A stretch of DNA of 35,122 nucleotides from JANNVK01 sp031414415. Its GTDB lineage: Bacteria > Acidobacteriota > Blastocatellia > Pyrinomonadales > Pyrinomonadaceae. The notes beneath the pieces are model-generated. The model did not search any database and was not told the origin of the DNA. It saw only the letters and a list, made by a program, of their open reading frames with translations. Positions within the stretch are counted from its first letter, which is position 1. Each line of letters starts with the position of its first letter. Position numbers and translations under genes: made by a program. This document shows, in pieces, positions 24,895-32,239 of the stretch. Location of the stretch: contig JANNVK010000203.1 of the NCBI GenBank assembly GCA_031414415.1, forward strand, positions 1 to 35,122, in the 5' to 3' direction.

Positions 24895-26463
24895 TTATTT
24901 CAGTTTTACTGCTGCAATTGCTAATTCTTTGTTGTCGCCGATAACATTTGTTTCAAGTAATTCGCTTTCTTTGAGTTGATTTAAATACTCGAGAGGAACC
25001 AAAACCAAAATCGGTTTACTTTCCTTTTTTAATTCATCAACAACTTGTAAAATTCCTTCAAAACGTCGCAACTTCCCTGCTTCATCGCGGATAAGTCTTT
25101 TATCTGCATAGAATTCTGCGTTGTGAGAAATTGTGTGCAAATTTAAAACGCGAGAGTTTTGAAAACCACCGGAATTTGCTGATTCAAATAAATATTTTAC
25201 CGTGTCTCGCTCGGCATATCCTTTTGTTCCGAGCAATAAAATCAAAAAATAAGCTGCGACTGAAGCACACGAAAGCCCGAAAACGAGCCATTCGTTATGA
25301 GCATTTCGCGAAACCATTCTTCGCAATCTATCGCCGACCAAAATCATTGCTCCGGGCAATGCAGGTAATATGTAACCAGGAAGTTTTGAGCCCGAAAATG
25401 AAAAGAAAATAAGTGGAAAAAGCATCCAAGCAAGAGCAAAATATCGCAGATAATCGACTGCGGTTTGCGATTCGCCGCGTCGCCAATTTCCAATATTTAA
25501 AAATGAACCAAACAGCCAAAAAACCCATGGGAAAGTCATCGCGGGCAAAATTAAGAGAAAAAACCAAAAAGGTTGCGGATGCTGGAAAATATTTGATGTG
25601 TAGCGTGCAAAATGATGTTGAATAAAAAATTGGTCAACGAAGGTAAAACCGTGTTCGAGATACATCGGCACATACCAAGTTGCTGCAATTGCAAGAGTTA
25701 GCGGAATTCCCCAAAACCAGCTAAAAACAAAAAGTCGCGGCGGCAAACGAAATTGGAGTAAATAATAAGTAAAAATTACACCAAACGGGATTACTGCTCC
25801 AACCAAACCTTTCGCCAGTAAAGCAACGCCAATTAAGACATAAAAAAGTGAAAGAAATCCAATATCTGAGATGAAATAACCTTTAAATTGCTGGTCGCGA
25901 CTGCTGTGTGGAGCATACATTTCAAAGACAAAAAAAGAAATTAAAGCCATTGTCACTGGAAAAGTGAGAATAATATCAAAACTCGCACCGCGTGAAAAAA
26001 CGATAATCCCAAGGCTTGTTACTAACGCAATTCCAGTAAATTTAGCAAAACTTTCAAAACTATGTGCGTAAGAACCTTTCTTTTTGGCGATAGTTTCAAT
26101 TCGAACGCATAAACGGTAAATCGCGAAAGATGTTAAAAGTCCAAAAATTGCGGAGAAAAATCTGGCAGAAAATTCGGAAACGCCAAACATTTTGTATGCT
26201 AAAATCTGCAACCAATAAAGCAAAACTGGCTTTTCAAACCAATTGTATCCGCCGAGAGTTGGCGTTAACCAATCGTTTCGCTCAAACATTTCGCGGGCGA
26301 TTTGCGAATATCTTGGTTCATCAGGTCCAAGCAACGGAACAAAATTTAATCCGAAAAAATAAAGTGCAATAATTGCGATAATAACCAAAATCCACAGCAA
26401 ATTTGGAAATTTGAATGAATGATTTGGCATCGAATATCTTGAAGTGCGTTTTTTTCTAAACAT
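24895..26463 (-). CDS. GT39/ArnT-like membrane glycosyltransferase
   Basis: Product of 522 residues from the ATG at 26463; a longer reading from the TTG at 26529 would run almost to the divergent gene and is unlikely. It is a polytopic membrane protein with about ten or more hydrophobic helices. The first periplasmic loop holds the family acidic motif GPDEPRYSQIAREM, followed by NWFEKPVLLYW, typical of ArnT/PMT-type transferases. These use a polyprenyl-phosphate sugar to modify lipid A, glycans or proteins in the periplasm. KLPGYILPALPG is also characteristic. The sugar and acceptor are not predictable. It lies directly upstream of trpA and is divergent from a Gfo/Idh/MocA oxidoreductase. Confidence 0.88.
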   Translation of the reverse strand: MFRKKRTSRYSMPNHSFKFPNLLWILVIIAIIALYFFGLNFVPLLGPDEPRYSQIAREMFERNDWLTPTLGGYNWFEKPVLLYWLQILAYKMFGVSEFSARFFSAIFGLLTSFAIYRLCVRIETIAKKKGSYAHSFESFAKFTGIALVTSLGIIVFSRGASFDIILTFPVTMALISFFVFEMYAPHSSRDQQFKGYFISDIGFLSLFYVLIGVALLAKGLVGAVIPFGVIFTYYLLQFRLPPRLFVFSWFWGIPLTLAIAATWYVPMYLEHGFTFVDQFFIQHHFARYTSNIFQHPQPFWFFLLILPAMTFPWVFWLFGSFLNIGNWRRGESQTAVDYLRYFALAWMLFPLIFFSFSGSKLPGYILPALPGAMILVGDRLRRMVSRNAHNEWLVFGLSCASVAAYFLILLLGTKGYAERDTVKYLFESANSGGFQNSRVLNLHTISHNAEFYADKRLIRDEAGKLRRFEGILQVVDELKKESKPILVLVPLEYLNQLKESELLETNVIGDNKELAIAAVKLK

Positions 26464-26532
26464 TGTTCTTTGATTTTTCCGCGAATTAAAAGACAATAAA
26501 ATTATTACCGATAATTCGGGTTTGGGCAAAAC

Positions 26533-27510
26533 ATGGACAACGATAAAAAATTACGAACCGCCGTTATCGGCGTTGGAAGTCTCGGCAAACATCACGCACG
26601 CAACCACGCGAACTTCGCAAAAGAAGGCAAAACTGAATTTGTCGGTGTTTGCGATGTTGATTTTGAAAACGCAAAAAATGTCGCGAACGAACATTCGTGC
26701 GATTTCGTGACAGATTGGCGTGAGTTTTTAGATGGCGTTGATGCGGTTTCAATTGTCACACCGACTGAAACTCATTGCGAAATTGCTTGTGCTTTTCTCG
26801 AAAAAGGCGTTAATGTTTTGGTCGAAAAACCGATTGCATTAACGCTTGAAGAAGCTGATAAAATGCTCGCTGCGGCTGAAAAATCAGGTGCAAAATTGAT
26901 GGTTGGACATTTGGAACGCTACAATCCGGCGATGGTTGCACTTCGTCCGCACGTAAATAATCCACTTTATTTCGAAATTCATCGCGTTTCGCCGTTTCCG
27001 ATGCGAAGTTTAGATGTCGATGTTGTGCTTGATGTGATGATTCACGATCTCGATGCAATCGGTTGGTTGGTTGGCGAAAATGTTGGCGTTTCAGAGATTC
27101 GGGCAGTTGGAATCGATATTGTGAGCGATAAAGTTGACGCAGCAAATGCGAGAATTGAGTTTGAAAATGGAGCTGTCGCAAATATTACCGCTTCGCGGAT
27201 TGGAACTGATAAAGTTCGCAAAACTCGTTTTTATCAGACAAATTCTTATGTTGTTTTAGATTACGCGACGAAGTTTGCGTCCGTCACGAGTATGAATCCG
27301 GAAGCTGCTCATCCACTTTTAGGAATAAACATTAACCGTCTGGAAATAAACGACATCGAGCCGCTTCAGGCTGAACTTTCAGACTTTTTTTCGTGTATTA
27401 AAAACGATGAAACACCGAAAATCACAGGTGAAGATGGCAGACGAGCATTGAAATTAGCGATTGGTGTTTTGGAGAAAATTGCGGAACATCGCAAGCGTTT
27501 GAACTTTTGA
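26533..27510 (+). CDS. Gfo/Idh/MocA family oxidoreductase
   Basis: Product of 325 residues. The N-terminal Rossmann fold shows VIGVGSLGKHHARNHANF (residues about 11-28) and SIVTPTETH. The family signature VEKPIALT with the catalytic lysine is near residue 98. GHLERYNPAM resembles the GH(I/L)ERFNP motif of nucleotide-sugar 3-dehydrogenases such as WlbA and GnnA. The C-terminal part is the usual beta-sheet substrate domain (MIHDLDAIGWLVG). It probably oxidises a sugar or nucleotide sugar with NAD. Its neighbour in the opposite direction is a GT39 transferase, so a surface glycan or lipid A pathway is possible but unproven. Confidence 0.87.
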   Translation: MDNDKKLRTAVIGVGSLGKHHARNHANFAKEGKTEFVGVCDVDFENAKNVANEHSCDFVTDWREFLDGVDAVSIVTPTETHCEIACAFLEKGVNVLVEKPIALTLEEADKMLAAAEKSGAKLMVGHLERYNPAMVALRPHVNNPLYFEIHRVSPFPMRSLDVDVVLDVMIHDLDAIGWLVGENVGVSEIRAVGIDIVSDKVDAANARIEFENGAVANITASRIGTDKVRKTRFYQTNSYVVLDYATKFASVTSMNPEAAHPLLGININRLEINDIEPLQAELSDFFSCIKNDETPKITGEDGRRALKLAIGVLEKIAEHRKRLNF

Positions 27511-27523
27511 TATTTTGTTTTTA

Positions 27524-27555
27524 ACGCAAAGTCGCGAAGATGCAAAGACGCAAAG
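27524..27555. repeat. Four tandem 8-bp units
   Basis: ACGCAAAG, TCGCGAAG, ATGCAAAG and ACGCAAAG follow each other directly, 13 bases after the oxidoreductase stop. This is a degenerate octamer repeat without coding potential. Confidence 0.85.
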
Positions 27556-27634
27556 TTAGGAAAAGACAAATTTTGGTTTAAGAAAGAGCTGCAATATTTA
27601 CGTCATACAAAAATTAAGCATTAAAAAAAGAAAT

Positions 27635-27750
27635 TAGCCACAGATGCACACGGATAAACACGAGATAGAAACTGGATAAACGAAAATTTTGATGCTGATT
27701 TTTATTTGTCATTTTGCTTTTATCCGTTTTAATCTGTGCATCTGTGTTAA
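27635..27750. repeat. Long inverted repeat with CACAGATGCACA arms
   Basis: CACAGATGCACA (27639-27650) and TGTGCATCTGTG (27735-27746) are perfect 12-base arms. CGGATAAA (27651-27658) and TTTATCCG (27719-27726) extend the pairing. The roughly 60-base centre carries no ORF. It resembles dispersed intergenic repeats of many bacterial genomes and lies just upstream of the serine hydrolase start. Confidence 0.8.
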
Positions 27751-27795
27751 AAAAAATATTTTTCTAGCATAAAATATTTATAGAAAAAACCTTAA

Positions 27796-28890
27796 ATGAA
27801 TTTAATCAATAAATTTTTAAGTGAAAGAATTGCTGAAAACGATTTTCCTTCGGCGGTTTATCTCGTTGCGGAAAAAGGAGAAATTGTTTTGCGAGATGCT
27901 TTAGGTTTTGCGGTTGTTGAGCCTGAAAAAATTGTTGCAAAAAATGAGACGATTTATGATTTGGCTTCGCTGACAAAACCTTTGATTACAGGTTTGCTTT
28001 GTGCAAAAAATATCGAGCAAAACTCATTAAAATTATCTGAGAATGTTGCAAAATATTTCCCAAACTTTAACACCGAAATAACAATAGAAAATCTGCTAAC
28101 TCATACTTCCGGTTTGTCAGCGTGGAAACCTTTTTATCTTTTGTGCGACTCGCGAGATGCGATTTGCGATTTGATTGTTTTGGAATCTAAAAATGCTAAA
28201 CCAAATCAAACAGTTGTTTACAGCGATTTGAATTTTATTTTACTTGGATTTTTGCTCGAAAAACTTCACGGAAAAAGACTCGATGAAATTGCAAAAATAG
28301 AAATATTTGAGCCATTAAACTTGCAAAAAACTTTATATAATCCGTCTAGATATTTAAAGAATTTTATCGCGGCGAGCGAATTTGGCAATAAATATGAAAC
28401 AAAAACTTGCATTGAGCAAGGTTTCAGAGTCCAGAATCCAGATTTCAAATTCCGAAATGGAACGATTTGGGGCGAAGTTCACGATGGAAATTGTTATTTT
28501 ATGAACGGAGTTTCCGGTCACGCAGGTTTGTTTTCAACTGCCGAAGAAACTTTTAAACTCGCTCAGCAATTTTTGCCGAATTCGACGCAAATTCTTAAGC
28601 CAGAAACGTGTTCGCTATTTCGAACTAATTTTACGCTGAATTTTAATGAAGCACGAACGATTTCGTTTCAGCTTGCGGCGACAGAAAAATCAACTGCCAG
28701 TGAATTGCTGGCGAAAGACAGTTTTGGACATTTAGGTTTTTCGGGAACATCGCTCTGGATTGACCCAAATACAGAAAGAATTTTAATTTTGCTGACAAAT
28801 AGAACTCATTCACACGAGCTTCCATTTGTGAATATTAATTCTACGCGGCGGACTTTTCACGAACTCGCGGTGAAACATCTCGAAAGTTAG
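27796..28890 (+). CDS. Serine hydrolase of the beta-lactamase class C / penicillin-binding family
   Basis: Product of 364 residues with no signal peptide. The SxxK motif is S58-L-T-K61 within YDLASLTKPLI. The second motif is Y142-S-D, the common esterase-like variant of YxN. LLTHTSGL follows the usual family pattern, and the C-terminal GFSGTSLWID region replaces the KTG triad. VSGHAGLFSTAEE is also typical. Such proteins are esterases, D-amino-acid peptidases or transpeptidase relatives, so the substrate is open; lack of a signal peptide suggests a cytoplasmic role. The VWFA gene follows after 76 bases and may share its transcript. Confidence 0.88.
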   Translation: MNLINKFLSERIAENDFPSAVYLVAEKGEIVLRDALGFAVVEPEKIVAKNETIYDLASLTKPLITGLLCAKNIEQNSLKLSENVAKYFPNFNTEITIENLLTHTSGLSAWKPFYLLCDSRDAICDLIVLESKNAKPNQTVVYSDLNFILLGFLLEKLHGKRLDEIAKIEIFEPLNLQKTLYNPSRYLKNFIAASEFGNKYETKTCIEQGFRVQNPDFKFRNGTIWGEVHDGNCYFMNGVSGHAGLFSTAEETFKLAQQFLPNSTQILKPETCSLFRTNFTLNFNEARTISFQLAATEKSTASELLAKDSFGHLGFSGTSLWIDPNTERILILLTNRTHSHELPFVNINSTRRTFHELAVKHLES

Positions 28891-28966
28891 CAAATTAATG
28901 TGCATCTTTTTTTAAATATTTATCGTCAAAGTGGCTGTTTTGTTGTATAAAAGGAGAATATTAGAG

Positions 28967-30250
28967 ATGAAAAAGATAATTAGTTTTTTATTGCTCGTGA
29001 GTTTATTTTCGGTCGTAGTTTTCGCTCAATCGGGACGCTCAACTCGTCCGCGTATCGTTGACACTTCTAATATTCCTGCAACATCGCCAACCATTGAAAC
29101 AGAAAAAAATACCAATTCTAATACGAGCGTTAATTCAACAAAACGTCCACCAGTATTGATCGGCGATACTTCTTCAAGTTCGAAAACACCACGAAACGCA
29201 CCAGTTTTAATCGGTGGAACTTCGACCGAAACAACAGATTCGACAACGCCAATCAGCGAAGCAGAAGCAACAACAGATGATGAAGTTATTACTGTTGAAA
29301 CCAATTTGGTGACGCTTCCGGTTTCGGTTCTCGACCGTAACGGACGATTTATTTCAGGTTTAAAGCAACAAGATTTTCAGATTTTTGAAGATGGGCAATT
29401 GCAACAAATTGAATATTTTGCTTCGATTGAGCAGCCGTTCACAGTCGTTTTATTAATTGATGTCAGCAACTCGACAGCTTTTAAAATCAATGAAATCCAA
29501 AGTGCGGCGATTGCATTTACTAATCAACTTCGCCGCGAAGATCGTCTAATGGTGGTTTCATTTGATGATCATATTCGGGTTTTGTGTGAGCCAACTTCGA
29601 ATCGTGATGTGATGCGTGAAGCGATTTTGCAAACCAAATTTGCGGGTGGAACGAGTCTTTACGATGCGGTCGAATATGCAATGGAACGAATGCAAAAAGT
29701 TAATGGAAGAAAGGCGATTGTGCTGTTTACAGACGGTGTTGACACAACTTCAAAACGAACAAACTCTTCGCAAACTGTTCGAGATGCCGAAGAAACTGAC
29801 ACACTTATTTACCCAATTCGCTATGATACTTTCAGCGATATGAATAGCGGAAGCAGCACACCAACAACAACAACACCAACTAATAATTCCGGCGGCGGTT
29901 GGCTTGGAAAAATACTAATCGGGGTTTTAGGCGGCAATGTTTCGGTTGGAAGTGGTGGAAACGGAACGAGTCGCGAAGATTACAGAAAAGGACAAGTTTA
30001 TCTCGAAGATTTAGCGAGAGTTTCGGGTGGCAGACATTTTGTTGCCAGCACTTATTCGAACCTTTCAAGTTCGTTCAACGGCATTGCGGAAGAATTGCGA
30101 AGACAATATTCGATTGGCTATTATCCGAGTGTTGAAGGGCAAAATGGTCAACGCAAACAAGTAAAAGTTCGAACAACAAACCAAGCCGGACAAATTGTTC
30201 GCACTAAAAATAGTTATATTGTTGGCGAAAACGAAAAGAAGACTAAATAG
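28967..30250 (+). CDS. Secreted VWFA-related acidobacterial domain protein (copy 1)
   Basis: Product of 427 residues. The ATG at 28967 is chosen because AAGGAG (28951-28956) precedes it by ten bases and the signal peptide MKKIISFLLLVSLFSVVVFA begins there. A Ser/Thr/Pro-rich linker with two PVLIGxTS units follows (about 20-100). Then comes the VWFA-related domain found almost only in Acidobacteria (TIGR03436): TNLVTLPVSVLDRNGRF, the FEDGQLQQIEYF segment, the MIDAS motif DVSNS and FTDGVDTTS. A glycine-rich linker interrupts the domain before the C-terminal RQYSIGYYP strand. It is an exported metal-dependent binding protein of unknown partner. It is followed by a terminator and a paralog. Confidence 0.9.
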   Translation: MKKIISFLLLVSLFSVVVFAQSGRSTRPRIVDTSNIPATSPTIETEKNTNSNTSVNSTKRPPVLIGDTSSSSKTPRNAPVLIGGTSTETTDSTTPISEAEATTDDEVITVETNLVTLPVSVLDRNGRFISGLKQQDFQIFEDGQLQQIEYFASIEQPFTVVLLIDVSNSTAFKINEIQSAAIAFTNQLRREDRLMVVSFDDHIRVLCEPTSNRDVMREAILQTKFAGGTSLYDAVEYAMERMQKVNGRKAIVLFTDGVDTTSKRTNSSQTVRDAEETDTLIYPIRYDTFSDMNSGSSTPTTTTPTNNSGGGWLGKILIGVLGGNVSVGSGGNGTSREDYRKGQVYLEDLARVSGGRHFVASTYSNLSSSFNGIAEELRRQYSIGYYPSVEGQNGQRKQVKVRTTNQAGQIVRTKNSYIVGENEKKTK

Positions 30251-30274
30251 TTGATATTTTATAAGTGAATTACG

Positions 30275-30308
30275 AGACGCAATGCGAGAATCATTGTGTC
30301 TTTTTATT
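30275..30308 (+). terminator. Terminator between the two VWFA genes
   Basis: AGACGCAATG (30275-30284) pairs with CATTGTGTCT (30292-30301) with one G-U pair and a 7-base loop, followed by TTTTATTT. The second VWFA gene therefore probably has its own promoter or depends on read-through. Confidence 0.7.
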
Positions 30309-30365
30309 TCGGAAAAGCATCTTTTATGTTGCCACAATCATCATATTTTGCGGAGAATCAAAAAA

Positions 30366-31658
30366 ATGAAAAATTATATTTACTTATTTATCTTAACTCT
30401 CGCTATTTCTTCGCTTTGTTTTTCGCTTTGTTTTTCTCAAGGTCGTCCGCAAATTACGCCTGACACAAAAAAAGTAAACAAAAGACCGCCAGCCACTCCA
30501 ACTCCTTTGCCAGTCGAAATTGAACAACCTGAAACAATTAAGCCAACTATCGAAAATCCGACAACGTTTCAAGATGATGAAGTATTGAAAGTTGAGACAA
30601 ATTTAGTCTCAATTCCTGTGAAAGTAATGGATAAAAACGGTCGTTTTATTGTTGGTTTAGCAAAAGAAGATTTTCAAGTTTTTGAAGACGGAAAACCACA
30701 AACAATTGAGTATTTTGGCAATCTTGAACAGCCATTTACCGTTGTTTTGATCTTGGATATGAGTTATTCGACAGTTTTTAAAACTGAAGAAATTCAAGCT
30801 GCCGCAATTGGTTTTATCGCCCAACTTCGTCCAAACGACAAAGTAATGGCAATATCTTTCGACCAAGAAATACATCTGCTTTGCAATCCAACAACTGACA
30901 GACAAGTTTCACGGCAAGCTATAAAAACTTCAAAAATTGGAACCGGAACAAGCGTTTATGAAACAATAGATTTCGCACTCGACAAATTAAAAACAGTTTC
31001 CGGTAGAAAAGCAATCGTTTTATTTTCTGATGGCGTTGACACAACTTCAAGCAAAGTTTTTGCCAACGAAAACTTGCGACGTGCCGAAGAATCAGATGTT
31101 TTAATTTTTCCGATTCAATATGATACTTACGCAAGCGTTCAACAGGCTTTGCGAAATCCAATACCAATTCCAATCGGAAATCAGGGTGGAACTCCGACTT
31201 CGCCGTCTTCGACGCAACTGCCGCCATCTGTTCGCCCAAAACCGATTCAGTTACCATTTCCACAACGTGGACAAACAACAAGTCGCGATCCCCGTGATAC
31301 TCGCGATCCAAATAACCGACAAGATCCAAATGGAACCGGTTTTCCAAATGATTCGCCGATAGGAATTCCGACCGGAACTTCAGTCGAAGAGTATCGACGG
31401 GCAGATGAATATCTGAAAGAATTAGCCTCAAGAACTGGCGGAACGATGAACATTGCCTCATCAAAAGAGAATATGGCGTTTTCGTTTTCGAAAATAGCCG
31501 ATGAACTTCGACAATATTACACAATTGGCTATTATCCGCAAAATGATACTGATGTTGGAAAAAAACGACGCTTAAAAGTAAAAGTAAACAGAGAAAAGGT
31601 CGTTGTTCGTTCTCGTGATAGTTATATTTTGGGTGAAAAAAAAGGCAAAAAGAAATAA
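30366..31658 (+). CDS. Secreted VWFA-related acidobacterial domain protein (copy 2)
   Basis: Product of 430 residues from the ATG at 30366, which has GGAGA at 30352-30356 and begins the signal peptide MKNYIYLFILTLAISSLCFS. It is a paralog of 28967-30250 with the same order. A short proline-rich linker comes first, then TNLVSIPVKVMDKNGRF, FQVFEDGKPQTIEYFGN, MIDAS DMSYS, FSDGVDTTS, a long Pro/Asn/Arg-rich insert (about 275-345) and the RQYYTIGYYP-like end. The inserts differ completely between the two copies while the framework is conserved, so the inserts are the variable surface part. A duplication followed by divergence is inferred. Confidence 0.9.
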   Translation: MKNYIYLFILTLAISSLCFSLCFSQGRPQITPDTKKVNKRPPATPTPLPVEIEQPETIKPTIENPTTFQDDEVLKVETNLVSIPVKVMDKNGRFIVGLAKEDFQVFEDGKPQTIEYFGNLEQPFTVVLILDMSYSTVFKTEEIQAAAIGFIAQLRPNDKVMAISFDQEIHLLCNPTTDRQVSRQAIKTSKIGTGTSVYETIDFALDKLKTVSGRKAIVLFSDGVDTTSSKVFANENLRRAEESDVLIFPIQYDTYASVQQALRNPIPIPIGNQGGTPTSPSSTQLPPSVRPKPIQLPFPQRGQTTSRDPRDTRDPNNRQDPNGTGFPNDSPIGIPTGTSVEEYRRADEYLKELASRTGGTMNIASSKENMAFSFSKIADELRQYYTIGYYPQNDTDVGKKRRLKVKVNREKVVVRSRDSYILGEKKGKKK

Positions 31659-31703
31659 CAGATTTGACAAACTTTCTGTGTGTATTTATTCTTATAAGTT
31701 CGT

Positions 31704-31779
31704 GGCTTGATAGCTCAGTTGGTAGAGCAGCGGATTGAAAATCCGCGTGTCGGCGGTTCGACCCCGTCTCAAGCCACCA
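31704..31779 (+). tRNA. tRNA-Phe (GAA)
   Basis: 76 bases with encoded CCA. The acceptor stem GGCTTGA pairs with TCAAGCC. The D-loop has AGCTCAGTTGGTAGAGC. The anticodon stem GCGGA/TCCGC carries the loop TTGAAAA with anticodon GAA. The T-arm has GGTTCGACCCC. It stands alone between the VWFA gene and a terminator. Confidence 0.98.
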
Positions 31780-31787
31780 TTAAATTT

Positions 31788-31814
31788 AGACATCCTAAGC
31801 GATGTCTTTTTTTT
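31788..31814 (+). terminator. Terminator after tRNA-Phe
   Basis: AGACATC (31788-31794) pairs with GATGTCT (31801-31807) with a 6-base loop and a run of T. It begins nine bases after the tRNA end. Confidence 0.85.
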
Positions 31815-32002
31815 GTTCAAAAATGCACAAACAACTGTCATAAATCATTCTTGCTATGCATATTAACTGATTGAGTTTAGTGAAAATCTGTAATTCCATT
31901 TGCAGCTATTGTTTTTTAATGCTGAAAGCACAGTAAAGAAAATAGCTAGAAGCGAAACTTCAGGTGAAGTCGGATAAAACATTTGTGCATAGGAGATGCA
32001 CG

Positions 32003-32095
32003 AAGTCCTGTTCTTACGCACTTTCAGTGCTTGGACTTGAGGCTAACAGACCAGACGTTTCACGTCTGGCTACTTTCTTTTTGCCGCTCAGCGGC
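32003..32095. repeat. Array of short palindromes with TTC/TCA loops
   Basis: Within 93 bases: GCACT-TTC-AGTGC (32018-32030), enclosed by AAGTCC/GGACTT (32003-32008 with 32033-32038); CCAGACGT-TTC-ACGTCTGG (32051-32069); and GCCGC-TCA-GCGGC (32083-32095). There is no ORF of substance. The rest of the 31815-32239 gap shows nothing recognisable apart from the terminator at its right end. Confidence 0.8.
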
Positions 32096-32169
32096 TTTGG
32101 ACAAAAGAAGTTCTATAACTTGGACTAGGTTTTTCAAAGTAATCTTATTTTTTTTCTTGCTGTAATAAG

Positions 32170-32206
32170 AAAAAAGAGGATGCCTGAAAAGACAACCTCT
32201 TTATTT
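32170..32206 (-). terminator. Terminator of the large minus-strand CHRD/FG-GAP gene
   Basis: On the minus strand AAAGAGG (32196-32202) pairs with CCTCTTT (32173-32179) and runs into TTTTTTCTT. It starts about 35 bases after the stop at 32240. Confidence 0.65.
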
Positions 32207-32239
32207 TTAGTTTGAGTTAAACAATTTACACTTTACCAA

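Noticed and set aside
28932..28947. Possible sigma-54 promoter before the first VWFA gene (TGGCTGTTTTGTTGTA).
   Set aside because: The -12 element has GT in place of the invariant GC.
30919..31524. Minus-strand ORF of 201 codons opposite the second VWFA gene.
   Set aside because: The plus-strand VWFA framework is clear and this frame shows no domain or start signal.
31704..32239. Integrative element attached at tRNA-Phe.
   Set aside because: No integrase is present and no second copy of the tRNA 3' end is visible in the window.
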